Source: Cryobacterium fucosi (GTDB taxonomy: Bacteria; Actinomycetota; Actinomycetes; Actinomycetales; Microbacteriaceae). Taken from it: DNA of 50,424 nt. How positions within the stretch are numbered: position 1 is the first letter of the stretch; each line of letters starts with the position of its first letter. Both the position numbers and the translations under genes were made by a program. The notes below the pieces were generated by a model that was given only the letters and a program-made list of their open reading frames with translations, had not been told where the DNA came from and searched no databases. This document shows, piece after piece, positions 1 through 8,075 of the stretch. The stretch spans positions 1-50,424 of the forward strand of contig NZ_SOHH01000085.1 of assembly GCF_004403515.1 (NCBI RefSeq), in the 5' to 3' direction.

Positions 1-646
1 GCTCCGGCTCGGGCCCCGTCCGCCCCGGCGCCGGCGCGTCGACGGCCGGAAGGGAGTGGTCCGTGAGGTCCACCGGCGCCGAGAGCGGCTCCCGGAAGGC
101 GAGGTTGAGCTGCACCGGGCCTGGGTCGGCCGAGTCCCTGCCGGTGGCCGCATCCGTGGCCTGCCGGGCCAGCGCTTCGGCCGCACCGGCCTCCTGCGGC
201 GCTCCGGCCGGCGCCGGAAGGTCGACGCAGAGCCGGGTCGCCGGGCCGAACAGACCGGGTTGCACCGTGGTCTGGTTCGAACGGATGCCGCGCAGCTCGA
301 CGGGCCGGTCGGCCGTGAGCAGTATCATCGGAACCCCGGAGTGGTGCGCCTCGAGCACGGCGGGGTGGAGGTTGGCCACGGCGGTGCCGGACGTGCAGAC
401 GACCAGGGCCGGCCGGCCGGACTCGACGGCCAGGCCGAGCGCGAGGAATCCCGCGCCGCGCTCGTCGATGCGCACATGCAACCGGATCAGTGCCAGCCGC
501 TCGAGTTCGGCACAGACCAGGGCGAGCGCCTGGGAGCGGGCGCCGGGGCTGAGCACGACGTCGCGCACGCCAAGGCGCACGAACTCGCCGAGCAGGGCGA
601 CGCTGAAATCGGTGGCCGGGCTGCCGCTGCCTGGCGCCTCAGGCAT
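1..646 (-). CDS. menD: MenD, N-terminal part (runs off the window)
   Basis: 2-succinyl-5-enolpyruvyl-6-hydroxy-3-cyclohexene-1-carboxylate synthase, the ThDP-dependent enzyme that joins isochorismate and 2-oxoglutarate in menaquinone synthesis. About 215 N-terminal residues are visible; the rest lies left of base 1. Seen: SPGARS at about residues 33-38, then RIDERGAGF with Glu62 in the position of the family's cofactor-activating glutamate, and [14 protein letters not shown] from about residue 84. The ATG at 646 overlaps the end of the upstream PLDc_N gene by 8 bases, which suggests coupled translation. menA, menE, menB and menC lie nearby. Identification is firm; only the missing C-terminus is unknown. 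Confidence 0.93.
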   Translation of the reverse strand, partial: MPEAPGSGSPATDFSVALLGEFVRLGVRDVVLSPGARSQALALVCAELERLALIRLHVRIDERGAGFLALGLAVESGRPALVVCTSGTAVANLHPAVLEAHHSGVPMILLTADRPVELRGIRSNQTTVQPGLFGPATRLCVDLPAPAGAPQEAGAAEALARQATDAATGRDSADPGPVQLNLAFREPLSAPVDLTDHSLPAVDAPAPGRTGPEPE

Positions 647-1109
647 CCCGTCGGCCGGGCAGTTCGCCCTCGCCCGGATCTGCCGGTTTGGGGTCGAAAC
701 CCGACTTGCCCGCTGAACCCGTCGACCCGGCTGGACCGGTCGACCCGGCTGACCCCGTCGACCCGGTGGCACCGGTCGACCCGGTGCGCGGGTCGGGTTT
801 GTCGAGGTCTGCCAGTTCCTGCTCGAGGGCTCGGATGCGCTCCTCGTCGGTCTTCTGCCGGTCGAGGCCCTTGAGGAAGTCGAGGTCGTCGTCGGGGGCC
901 ATCGAACGGGCGATACCCGCACCGCGGCGGCCGCGGCCCACGATCAGCCAGAGCAACGGGCCCACGACCGGGACCAGGAAGATGACGAACATCCACACCC
1001 AACGCGGAAGTCCCCGCACTCGATTGTGGGCGGTCGTCGCACAGTCGACCAGGGAATAGACGGTCAGGATGACGACCGCTAGCCCCACGACAATCCACAC
1101 CTTGACCAT
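639..1109 (-). CDS. PLDc_N (phospholipase_D-nuclease N-terminal) membrane protein with collagen-like tail
   Basis: A 156-residue protein with two predicted membrane helices (about residues 4-22 and 38-57) separated by a short loop ending in GLPRWVWM, the signature of the PLDc_N domain. It has no phospholipase catalytic part. A charged coiled-coil-like segment follows (residues 85-104). The tail is odd: glycine occurs at every third position from Gly110 to Gly137, nine uninterrupted Gly-X-Y triplets built from Ser, Thr, Ala and Pro and encoded by a GTCGACCCGG-rich repeat. I chose the ATG at 1109 because upstream sequence shows no membrane-protein features. It overlaps menD by 8 bases. In Microbacteriaceae this domain is often next to men genes; its role is unknown. 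Confidence 0.85.
   Translation of the reverse strand: MVKVWIVVGLAVVILTVYSLVDCATTAHNRVRGLPRWVWMFVIFLVPVVGPLLWLIVGRGRRGAGIARSMAPDDDLDFLKGLDRQKTDEERIRALEQELADLDKPDPRTGSTGATGSTGSAGSTGPAGSTGSAGKSGFDPKPADPGEGELPGRRDA
688..790. repeat. short GTCGACCCGG-type tandem repeats inside the PLDc_N gene
   Basis: GTCGACCCGG or a close variant recurs about every 9-27 bases. Each unit keeps the reading frame and encodes Gly-Ser-Thr/Gly-Ser-Ala triplets of the collagen-like tail. Copy-number changes in multiples of 9 would lengthen or shorten the tail without a frameshift. Confidence 0.6.
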
Positions 1110-1178
1110 CTGGTCATTGTAGAGCGCCCAGCCGAGAGATCGGTGTGTGGCACCCGGTGGGAGATCTAAGCTGGAATC

Positions 1179-1478
1179 ATGAAAGCTGTTCCCGCCTGGT
1201 TGTCCTACTCGGTTTACCGCGTGCTCCTGTTCGCCGTTCCGCTCGCGATCCTGCTGGCCCTGCAGATCACCTGGTGGATCGCAGCCCTCGTCGCGGCGCT
1301 GATCGGGGTGTGCCTGTCCTACCTCTTCCTGCGCAGGCCCCGCGAGCGGGTCGCTCTCGGCCTGTACCAGGCCCGCCACCCCGCCCAGGAGACGCCCCAC
1401 CCCGACGCCGAGTCAGAGGACGCGTCGATCGACCGCGCCGCGGGCGACGCGCTACAGCGCGAACGCCAGGGCGAGTAA
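1179..1478 (+). CDS. DUF4229 small membrane protein
   Basis: A 99-residue protein with two hydrophobic helices (about residues 11-28 and 30-50) followed by the basic junction LRRPRERVA and an acidic, hydrophilic tail. This layout, and the Trp-Trp between the helices, match the actinobacterial DUF4229 family of unknown function. It faces menA tail to tail, and the last 27 bases overlap the end of menA on the other strand. It starts about 70 bases from the divergent PLDc_N gene, so the two may share a promoter region. Confidence 0.8.
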   Translation: MKAVPAWLSYSVYRVLLFAVPLAILLALQITWWIAALVAALIGVCLSYLFLRRPRERVALGLYQARHPAQETPHPDAESEDASIDRAAGDALQRERQGE

Positions 1479-2492
1479 CACGCCGTAGGCCAGGGCCGTG
1501 AGGCTGGTCAGCTTCAGCGCGAGCACGAGTTCCTTCGACGTGGTCGCGGTGACGGCGATCAGGCCGGCCGGAACGGCCAGGAACAGCACGAAGAACGTGA
1601 ACCAGGCCAGCGGGTAGAACAGCCCGAAGAACCCGGCGATGAGGAACGGCACGAGCAGGAAGACGCAGGACACCACCCGCGACGCCGTGCCGCCGATCAG
1701 CACCGCGAGGGTGCGCTTGCCCGACGCCCGGTCGGGTTCGAGATCGCGCAGGTTGTTCACCATCAGCACCGCGCAGGCGATCAGACCGATTCCGACGCCG
1801 CTCAACCAGCTTTCCGTGTTGACGGTGCCCACCTGCACGAAGGTGGTGCCGAGCGTGGCGACGAGGCCGAAGAACACGAAGACGAAGACCTCGCCGAGGC
1901 CGAAGTAGCCGTAGGGACGACGCCCGCCCGTGTAGAACCAGGCGGCGACGATGGCCGCGGCGCCGACCAGCAGCAGCCACCACTGACCGGTCAGCACCAC
2001 AAGGGTGAGGCCGGCCAGCGCGGCGAGCGCGAAGAAGGCCAGCGCAACGGACAACACCGCGCGCGGCCGCGCCGCGCCGCCACCGGTCAGCCGGGCCGGA
2101 CCGATCCGGTTGGCGTCGGTGCCGCGGATGCCGTCCGAATAGTCGTTCGCGTAGTTGACGCCGATCTGCAGGCACAGGGCCACCACCAGCGCGAGCAACG
2201 CCCGCACCCAGTGGTAGCTGCCCGGCCCGGCGGCGACGATGGCCGCTCCCGTGCCCAGCGCCACCGGCGCGATGGCCAGCGGAAGTGTGCGGAGGCGCGC
2301 GCCGGAGACCCAGTCGCCGGCCGTCGCGGGCCGTCCGGTTGCCGCCGCGCGGGTGCGCGGGGCGTTCCGCCTGGCGGGGTTGCCAGATCTCCCGGACCCG
2401 GCCGGCTTGCCTGACCCGGGCTGTGACCCGGTGGACGCCGAAGGGTTCAAACGCTGCATTCTGGGCCTGATCGGCCGCGCTGGTTGTGCCAC
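1452..2492 (-). CDS. menA: 1,4-dihydroxy-2-naphthoate polyprenyltransferase
   Basis: Integral membrane UbiA-family prenyltransferase that attaches the polyprenyl chain to dihydroxynaphthoate, giving demethylmenaquinone. Seen: the first aspartate-rich motif NDYSDGIRGTD (residues 116-126) and the second, NNLRDLEPDRASGKRT, at about 240-255; both bind Mg-diphosphate in this family. Eight or nine hydrophobic helices follow residue 65. The first 60 residues are Pro/Gly/Arg-rich and longer than in most homologues; an internal Met at residue 12 is an alternative start. It lies 9 bases after menE in the same direction. Confidence 0.95.
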   Translation of the reverse strand: MAQPARPIRPRMQRLNPSASTGSQPGSGKPAGSGRSGNPARRNAPRTRAAATGRPATAGDWVSGARLRTLPLAIAPVALGTGAAIVAAGPGSYHWVRALLALVVALCLQIGVNYANDYSDGIRGTDANRIGPARLTGGGAARPRAVLSVALAFFALAALAGLTLVVLTGQWWLLLVGAAAIVAAWFYTGGRRPYGYFGLGEVFVFVFFGLVATLGTTFVQVGTVNTESWLSGVGIGLIACAVLMVNNLRDLEPDRASGKRTLAVLIGGTASRVVSCVFLLVPFLIAGFFGLFYPLAWFTFFVLFLAVPAGLIAVTATTSKELVLALKLTSLTALAYGVLLALAFAL

Positions 2493-2501
2493 GCATTCAT
2501 G

Positions 2502-3707
2502 CTACTTCTTGGCGGCCCCGGCCAGTCGCGCGAGCGCCTGGCGATCCGGTTTGCCGGAGGCGAGCATCGGAATCGCGGCGACGAAAACGAGGCGCGCCGG
2601 CCGCGCCGCCGGGCCGAGCACCGCCCCCGTCGCGGCCCTCACCCGGTCGAGCGGCTCCGGGCCGGCCGTCACGGCAGACGGCGCCGACGAGTGCGCCGGG
2701 TTCGGGACGACGACCACCGGCACCTGACCCCAGCGGTCATCGTCCACCGCGATCGCCACGGCCCCGGCCAGGCCGGGGAGCAATCGCACGACCCGCTCGA
2801 CGGCGTCGAGGGACACCTTCTCCCCGCCCGAGATGATGACGTTGTCCTGGCGCCCGAGCACGCGCACGAGGCCGGAGGCCGGGTCGACGTCGCCCAGGTC
2901 GCCGGTGCGGTACCAGCGCACCCCGCGCAGCTGACGGAAGCGATCCCCGGTCAGGTCGGGGTCGCCGAGATAGCCCTCGGCGAGCACCGACCCGGAGATC
3001 TCGAGCTGCCCGTCGACGGCCCGCACGTCGGTGTCGCCGATCGGCAGCCCGTCATAGACGCACCCGCCTGCCGTCTCGGAGGAACCGTAGGTGCGCACCA
3101 CCCGCAGGTCGAGGTCCGTTGCGCGGGCCAGGAGCCCCGCTGGGGTGGCCTGCCCGCCGACGAGGATGCCGGTGAACCGTCGCAGCACGGCCAGCAGGCG
3201 CCGGTCGTCATCGGCCGCGGCCACCAGCCGGGCCAGCTGGGCCGGCACGAGTGACGTGTACCGCAGCGGTTCGGCCAATCGCTCCGAGCCGGCCAGGAAG
3301 GCCGCCGGGTCGAAGTGCCCGCCGGGCAGCACCACCGGCGTGGTCTGGGCCGCGATCGAACGCACGAGCACCTGCACCCCCGCGATGTAGTGCGCCGGGA
3401 GTGCGAGCAGCCACTGGCCGGCGCCGCCGAGGGCCACGGTCGAGGCGGCCGCACTGCTGAGCAGCGCGTCGGTGCCGAGCATCACGCGCTTGGGGACATC
3501 CGTCGACCCCGACGTTTCGATCACCACGGCCACCCGGCGCGGCACGGTGGCCCCACCTGGCAGCGCGGGATCGGGGAGCAGTGCGGGACCTTGACGCAGG
3601 CCGGGAACGGGGAGCAGTGCGGGACCGGCGCCGGCGAGCGCCTCCCGCAGGCACACCATCAGTTCGAGGGGATCGCCTGCCGCCACCGTGCGGAGCTCAC
3701 GGGTCAC
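2502..3707 (-). CDS. menE: o-succinylbenzoate-CoA ligase
   Basis: Acyl-adenylating enzyme that makes o-succinylbenzoyl-CoA, the substrate of MenB. Seen in 401 residues: the ATP-binding loop ETSGSTDVPKRV (residues 64-75), which has Asp-Val and Arg where the ANL family usually has Gly-x and Gly; YGSSETAGG in the middle; YRTGDLGDVD; and the C-terminal lysine motif SGKPDRQAL. It is about 50-80 residues shorter than many MenE proteins, as is common in actinobacteria. The start is GTG, two bases after the menB stop codon, so the two are coupled. Confidence 0.93.
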   Translation of the reverse strand: MTRELRTVAAGDPLELMVCLREALAGAGPALLPVPGLRQGPALLPDPALPGGATVPRRVAVVIETSGSTDVPKRVMLGTDALLSSAAASTVALGGAGQWLLALPAHYIAGVQVLVRSIAAQTTPVVLPGGHFDPAAFLAGSERLAEPLRYTSLVPAQLARLVAAADDDRRLLAVLRRFTGILVGGQATPAGLLARATDLDLRVVRTYGSSETAGGCVYDGLPIGDTDVRAVDGQLEISGSVLAEGYLGDPDLTGDRFRQLRGVRWYRTGDLGDVDPASGLVRVLGRQDNVIISGGEKVSLDAVERVVRLLPGLAGAVAIAVDDDRWGQVPVVVVPNPAHSSAPSAVTAGPEPLDRVRAATGAVLGPAARPARLVFVAAIPMLASGKPDRQALARLAGAAKK

Positions 3708-3709
3708 CG

Positions 3710-4621
3710 CTAGAACTGCCAGTCGTATGGGCCCCAGTCGGGGTCGCGCTTCTCCAGGAACGCGTCGCGCCCTTCGACGGCCTCATCGGTGCCGTAGGCG
3801 AGGCGGGTGGCCTCCCCGGCGAAGACCTGCTGGCCGACGAGGCCGTCGTCCACGGCATTGAAGGCGAACTTCAGCATCCGGATGGCGGTGGGCGACTTGG
3901 TCAGGATCGTGCGAGCCCAGTCCAACGCCTCCACCTCGAGCTCGGCGTGCGGCACGACGGCGTTCACGGCCCCCATCTCGAGAGCGCGCTGGGCGGAGTA
4001 CTCGCGGGCCAGGAAGAACACTTCCCGCGCGGTCTTCTGTCCCACCTGGCGGGCGAAGTAGGCGCTGCCGTATCCGGCGTCGAACGAGCCCACGTCGGCA
4101 TCCGTCTGCTTGAACTTGCCGTGCTCGGCACTGGCGATGCTGAGGTCGCAGACCACGTGCAGGGAGTGCCCGCCGCCGGCCGCCCAGCCGGGGATGACCG
4201 CGATGACGACCTTGGGCATGAACCGGATCAGCCGCTGCACCTCGAGGATGTGCAGCCGGCCGCCGCGGGCCTTGTCGATGCCGGTGGCTGTCTCACCGTC
4301 GGCGTACTTGTAGCCGTCGCGGCCGCGGATGCGCTGATCGCCGCCCGAGCAGAACGCCCAGCCGCCGTCCTTCGGGCTGGGCCCGTTGCCGGTGAGCAGC
4401 ACGACGCCGATCCGCGGGTTGACCCGCGCGTCCTCGAGCGCCGCGTGCAGCTCGTCGACGGTGTGCGGACGGAACGCGTTCCGCACCTCCGGCCGGTTGA
4501 ACGCCACCCGGGCGATCTGGCCGGTCAGGTCGTGGTGGTAGGTCACATCGGTGAGTCCGTCGAAACCGGCGACCTCCCGCCATTGGCTCGGATCGAAGAT
4601 TTCGGACACCTGTTCGGTCAT
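3710..4621 (-). CDS. menB: 1,4-dihydroxy-2-naphthoyl-CoA synthase
   Basis: Crotonase-fold Dieckmann cyclase that converts o-succinylbenzoyl-CoA to dihydroxynaphthoyl-CoA. Seen in 303 residues: ARVAFNRPEVRNAFRP near the N-terminus; CSGGDQRIRGRDGYKY; the oxyanion region IPGWAAGGGHSLHVVCDLSIAS; and the C-terminus DWGPYDWQF, nearly diagnostic of actinobacterial MenB. Length and order are normal. It is the first gene of the leftward menB-menE-menA group; the ATG at 4621 sits 225 bases from the divergent sigma-factor unit. Confidence 0.97.
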   Translation of the reverse strand: MTEQVSEIFDPSQWREVAGFDGLTDVTYHHDLTGQIARVAFNRPEVRNAFRPHTVDELHAALEDARVNPRIGVVLLTGNGPSPKDGGWAFCSGGDQRIRGRDGYKYADGETATGIDKARGGRLHILEVQRLIRFMPKVVIAVIPGWAAGGGHSLHVVCDLSIASAEHGKFKQTDADVGSFDAGYGSAYFARQVGQKTAREVFFLAREYSAQRALEMGAVNAVVPHAELEVEALDWARTILTKSPTAIRMLKFAFNAVDDGLVGQQVFAGEATRLAYGTDEAVEGRDAFLEKRDPDWGPYDWQF

Positions 4622-4768
4622 CCCGCCAGCCTACGCGGGCGGGGCGGCGACAGCCCCAGACCGGTCGCGATCGCCCCGCGCGGCTGGCAGCACCGGGCTC
4701 GCCGCACCGCGCCGACACGCCGTGAGGAGAGCTCAATTACTCCTTCGGGGGACAAGAAGTCAACCCCC

Positions 4769-4797
4769 TTGAGGGGCACGTTTTCACCATGTGTACT
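4769..4797 (+). promoter_or_regulatory. candidate promoter of the small protein-sigma factor unit
   Basis: TTGAGG (4769-4774) and TGTACT (4792-4797) are 17 bases apart, a plausible housekeeping-type -35/-10 pair. The -35 box lies inside a small palindrome, CCCCTTGAGGGG. The predicted transcript start near 4804 falls in the triple repeat that follows. Assigned by eye only. Confidence 0.45.
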
Positions 4798-4802
4798 GAG
4801 GG

Positions 4803-4832
4803 CCTGAGATCACCTGAGATCACCCGAGATCA
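4803..4832 (+). repeat. three tandem 10-bp repeats in the 5' leader of the sigma operon
   Basis: CCTGAGATCA, CCTGAGATCA and CCCGAGATCA follow one another with an exact 10-base period, one helical turn, between the candidate -10 box and the ribosome binding site (GGAGG near 4837). The phasing suggests cooperative binding of a protein to one DNA face, or an RNA-level element. No known regulator can be named. Confidence 0.55.
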
Positions 4833-4846
4833 ACCCGGAGGCAGTC

Positions 4847-5149
4847 GTGGCTGGATATGGCGCAGGGGCAGCATTCCGCAACGATGTGAACGCGATCGAC
4901 GTGACCAGCGCTGAGGGGAAACGTCGTCTCGTGGACATCGTTGAGATTTCACCGGTGGAATGGTGTGTGCGAGACAGCGCGATTCCGGCCGACGATCCAC
5001 GGGCGCTGCGCGGATTCATCCAGCGCGTCGGCGGAGCCTTCGAGGTGACGAACCTGCACCGGTTGCGCGAGCGTTCCTACTACTCCTCGTTCGACGCGGC
5101 CGCGGCCAGCCTCGAGTCCCGGTCCACCCTCGCCGGGGCGGTCCGCTGA
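4847..5149 (+). CDS. 100-residue hypothetical protein coupled to a sigma factor
   Basis: Starts at GTG with GGAGG 6 bases upstream. Sequence is soluble, alpha/beta-like and rich in charged residues, with ISPVEWCVRDSAIPADDP in the middle and the LRERSYYSSFDAAAASL segment at the C-terminus. I see no membrane segment, CxxC zinc motif, RsbW kinase motif or helix-turn-helix. Its stop codon overlaps the start of the sigma factor gene (TGATG), so the two proteins are probably made in a fixed ratio. That makes a partner or modulator of the sigma factor the most natural guess, but the sequence itself shows no function. Confidence 0.75.
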   Translation: MAGYGAGAAFRNDVNAIDVTSAEGKRRLVDIVEISPVEWCVRDSAIPADDPRALRGFIQRVGGAFEVTNLHRLRERSYYSSFDAAAASLESRSTLAGAVR

Positions 5150-6204
5150 TGAGCGCCCTGATGCAGACGCCGCTGTCGGCCCCGCCGCTGCAGTCCCCGC
5201 CGGTGCAATCCCAGGCGTCGCAATCCCGGGCGTTGCCGTCCGCGCCGGCGGCGCCCTCCTCCTCCCCCGGCCGGGGAACCGGTTCGTCCTCCGTCTCCCG
5301 CTACAGCAGGGCATCCACGGATGCCTTCGGCGACTACCTGCGCCGCATCGGCAAGGGCCCGCTCCTCACCGCCCTCGACGAGGTCGAACTCGCCCGCCGG
5401 ATCGAGGTGGGCCTGTTCGCCGCCGAGCGGCTGACGCGGGGAGTGGCCGACCCTGCCTGTGCCCGCGAGCTGGCCTGGCTGGCCCACGACGGCGGCCGGG
5501 CGAAGAACCATTTCATCGAGGCGAATCTCCGCCTGGTGGTGAGCATCGCCAAGCACTACTCCGGCCGCGGTGTCCCGATCATGGACCTCGTGCAGGACGG
5601 CAACATCGGACTCGTTCGCGCCGTGGAGAAGTACGACTTCATGACGGGTTACAAGTTCTCGACCTATGCCACCTGGTGGATCCGGCAGGCGATCCACCGC
5701 GGAATGGCCGACAAGTCCAGGATGATCCGCATCCCCGTGCACACCGCGGAGAAGCTGAACAAGATCAAGCGCATCCGCCGCGACCTCACCAGCACCCTCG
5801 ACCGCGACCCGACCCTGCGCGAGCTCTCCGATGCGGCGCAGATCCCGGCCAGGGACGTCTCCCGGCTGCTCCAGTACGACAACGAGCCGATATCCCTGCA
5901 CGCGCCGGTGGGCGACGGGATCGGGGACATCTCCGAGCTGATCATCGACGATGACCTGCCCCAGCCCGACGAGTATGCCACCATCACCCTGCGAGCGGCC
6001 GACATCGTCTTCTACCTCGACGCCCTGCCGCCTCGGGAACGGGCCATCCTCGTGGCCAGGTTCGGCCTGAACGGCGACGAGCCGCGCACCCTCGACCAGA
6101 TCGCCGTGATCCAGGGGGTCACCCGGGAACGCGTGCGGCAGATCGAGAAGCGCGCGCTGGCCCTTCTGCACGTGCCGCGCCTCGAACGGTACCTCCGGGA
6201 TTGA
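5149..6204 (+). CDS. sigma-70 family factor, group 2 (SigB/SigA-like)
   Basis: A 351-residue sigma factor. After a Pro/Ser/Gln-rich N-terminal tail (residues 1-55) come region 1.2 (DAFGDYLRRIGKGPLL, ELARRIE), region 2 with the promoter-melting core GRGVPIMDLVQDGNIGLVRAVEKYD and FSTYATWWIRQAI, region 3, and region 4 with the helix-turn-helix TLDQIAVIQGVTRERVRQIEKRAL. There is no region 1.1 and no long non-conserved insert, so it is an alternative group 2 factor rather than the primary one. The ATG at 5149 overlaps the stop of the small upstream gene. The triple repeat and palindromic -35 box upstream suggest regulated expression. Stimulus and regulon cannot be read from the sequence. Confidence 0.9.
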   Translation: MSALMQTPLSAPPLQSPPVQSQASQSRALPSAPAAPSSSPGRGTGSSSVSRYSRASTDAFGDYLRRIGKGPLLTALDEVELARRIEVGLFAAERLTRGVADPACARELAWLAHDGGRAKNHFIEANLRLVVSIAKHYSGRGVPIMDLVQDGNIGLVRAVEKYDFMTGYKFSTYATWWIRQAIHRGMADKSRMIRIPVHTAEKLNKIKRIRRDLTSTLDRDPTLRELSDAAQIPARDVSRLLQYDNEPISLHAPVGDGIGDISELIIDDDLPQPDEYATITLRAADIVFYLDALPPRERAILVARFGLNGDEPRTLDQIAVIQGVTRERVRQIEKRALALLHVPRLERYLRD

Positions 6205-6290
6205 CTCCTGGCTTCCCCCCGAATTGAGAGTATCCCGCCACCACAGTTCGCGCGTATTCTCGTTAGTAGTCATTAAACGGGGGTTTTGAG

Positions 6291-6623
6291 ATGGGCAAGC
6301 TGACCTACAATTCGACGTTGTCGGCCGACTTTGATGATCGGGTCCTCGCCCACATCCAGGTCGTCATCGGCGCGAAGCTGCGCCGCGGCGAGTGTTTCTA
6401 CTTCACCTGGCGCGACGATCCCCAGGGCGGGGACGGCCGGAGCACCATCTGGCTGCACCCGGCCATTCCGCTCACCTACAAGTACTTCGGCGGCCGGTCG
6501 CCCAGTCTCAACCGGGAGTGGATCGAAGCCCTGATGCTCACGGCGAATTCCTCCGGGGGCCTGCAACTGGTCCCGGAGCCGCACCGGGCCACAGCCGTCG
6601 TGACAGTGAGGGATGACTCATGA
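6291..6623 (+). CDS. DUF7882 family protein
   Basis: A 110-residue protein beginning MGKLTYNSTLSADFDDRVL and continuing with IGAKLRRGECFYFTW, IWLHPAIPLTYKYFGGRSPSLN and EWIEALMLTANSSGGL. I recognise this as the small Microbacteriaceae family now called DUF7882, which older annotations mislabelled as DNA ligase; no ligase motif is present. Function is unknown. The last four bases overlap the next gene (ATGA). The start follows a GGGGG stretch at 6278-6283. Confidence 0.75.
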   Translation: MGKLTYNSTLSADFDDRVLAHIQVVIGAKLRRGECFYFTWRDDPQGGDGRSTIWLHPAIPLTYKYFGGRSPSLNREWIEALMLTANSSGGLQLVPEPHRATAVVTVRDDS

Positions 6624-6883
6624 ACCGCATCGACATCGTCTACGGTGGCCAGCAGTACTCCCTCGCCGGCCGATCGATCGACTCGATCCAGACCGAGATC
6701 GATGCGGCGATCACGACGGGCAAACCGTACTGGCTGATGGTGAACAGCGGCGGCGGCCGGTTCGAGGACGCCTACCTGCTGATCGCCCCCGGCATCCCGT
6801 TCGCGGTGCTCAATGTGAAGCCGGAGGACGGGCAGGACATCGATCTCGACGTGGACGGGGTGTTCGGCCAGGACGGTCTCTGA
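6620..6883 (+). CDS. 87-residue hypothetical protein paired with DUF7882
   Basis: Starts at the ATG that overlaps the stop of the DUF7882 gene. It begins MNRIDIVYGGQQYSLAGRS and carries IQTEIDAAITTGKPYWLMV, then LLIAPGIPFAVLNV and an acidic tail. Soluble, no membrane segments. Such small proteins commonly follow DUF7882 genes, so a joint role is likely, but none can be named from the sequence. Confidence 0.75.
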   Translation: MNRIDIVYGGQQYSLAGRSIDSIQTEIDAAITTGKPYWLMVNSGGGRFEDAYLLIAPGIPFAVLNVKPEDGQDIDLDVDGVFGQDGL

Positions 6884-6998
6884 CCCACCCGGACTCCGGG
6901 CACGGATGCCGCGCCCGTTCGTGTGCGCGCCGCCGGCCAGCGCGGTTCGCCAGCGCGGTTCGTCAGCAGCGCTCCGCCGCTGCTGGCACACTGGGAAC

Positions 6999-7979
6999 AT
7001 GCTTCCTTCACTGGACGATTTGCTCGGAACGGCGCGCGTCGTCGCGTTGCCGCTGGTCACGCGGTTTCGCGGCATCGACAGCCGTGAGGCGCTGCTGCTG
7101 CACGGCCCGGAGGGCTGGACCGAGTTCTCCCCGTTCGCCGAGTACGACGACGCCGAGGCCGCCGCCTGGCTCCGCGCGGCCATCGACTTCGGCTGGGAGA
7201 GGGCCCCCGCGCTGCTCCGCGACCGCGTCCCGGTCAACGCCACCGTGCCGGCCGTCGACGCGGCCGAGGTGGCCGGTGTGCTCGCCCGGTTCCCCGGCTG
7301 CCGCACGGCAAAGGTGAAGGTTGCGGCCCCCGGCCAGACCCTCGCCGACGACGTCGCCCGGGTGCGGGCCGTGCGCGACGTGCTCGGGCCGGAGGGACGC
7401 ATCCGGGTCGACGCGAACGGGCTGTGGAATGTGGATGAGGCCGAGCACGCCATCCACGCGTTGAACGAGTTCGACCTCGAGTACGTGGAACAGCCGTGCG
7501 CGAGTATCGAGGAACTCGCCGAGATCCGCAGCCGCACCGCCTACCTCGACGTCGGAGTCGCCGCGGACGAGAGCGTGCGCCGCGCCGACGACCCGCTGCT
7601 GGTGGCCCGCACCGGCTCCGCGGACATCCTCGTGATCAAGGCCGGGCCGCTCGGCGGCATCCACGCGGCGCTGGCCCTGATCAGACAGGCCGGCCTGCCG
7701 GTCGTCGTCTCCAGCGCCCTCGACACCTCGGTCGGCATCTCGATGGGCGCGCACCTCGCCGCCGCGATCCCGGGCCTCGACTACGACTGTGGCCTCGGCA
7801 CCGCGTCACTGTTCGCGGCGGATGTCACGCGGGAGCCGATCCTGCCGGTCGACGGGAGCATCCCGGTGCGCAGGGTCACGCCGGACCCCGACCTGCTCGA
7901 CCGTTATGCGGCATCCGCCGAGCGGCGCGACTGGTGGCTCGCCCGCCTGGAACGCTGCTACGCGCTGCTCGCCGACTGA
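6999..7979 (+). CDS. menC: o-succinylbenzoate synthase
   Basis: Enolase-superfamily enzyme that dehydrates SHCHC to o-succinylbenzoate, the step between MenD/MenH and MenE. Seen in 326 residues: KVKVAA (the Lys-x-Lys general base), VDANGLW and EYVEQPC (metal-binding Asp and Glu), AADES (third metal ligand) and LVIKAGPLGG (second catalytic Lys). The ATG at 6999 (MLPSLDDLLG) matches the usual start; the open frame extends further upstream without similarity. It runs opposite to the other men genes and meets ccsB tail to tail over a palindromic element. Confidence 0.95.
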   Translation: MLPSLDDLLGTARVVALPLVTRFRGIDSREALLLHGPEGWTEFSPFAEYDDAEAAAWLRAAIDFGWERAPALLRDRVPVNATVPAVDAAEVAGVLARFPGCRTAKVKVAAPGQTLADDVARVRAVRDVLGPEGRIRVDANGLWNVDEAEHAIHALNEFDLEYVEQPCASIEELAEIRSRTAYLDVGVAADESVRRADDPLLVARTGSADILVIKAGPLGGIHAALALIRQAGLPVVVSSALDTSVGISMGAHLAAAIPGLDYDCGLGTASLFAADVTREPILPVDGSIPVRRVTPDPDLLDRYAASAERRDWWLARLERCYALLAD

Positions 7980-7983
7980 CCTG

Positions 7984-8075
7984 CCCCGTCGAATTCGACG
8001 GAGATTTTGGCCAAAACGGCCAAAACCGGTCTCGCCACGGGCGATTATGCGAAAAAGTCCGTCGAATTCGACGGG
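7984..8075. repeat. GTCGAATTCGAC-bounded palindromic element, copy 1
   Basis: CCGTCGAATTCGACGGA lies at the left end and CCGTCGAATTCGACGGG at the right, each itself a palindrome, with GATTTTGG inside the left and GAAAAAGT inside the right. The interior holds GGCCAAAACGGCCAAAACC. The element fills the gap between the convergent menC and ccsB genes, so it may act as a bidirectional terminator. A second copy in the opposite orientation is at 41558-41653. Confidence 0.7.

Noticed and set aside
6291..6623. ATP-dependent DNA ligase
   Set aside because: The protein has 110 residues and no nucleotidyltransferase lysine motif; the old label is a known mis-annotation of DUF7882.
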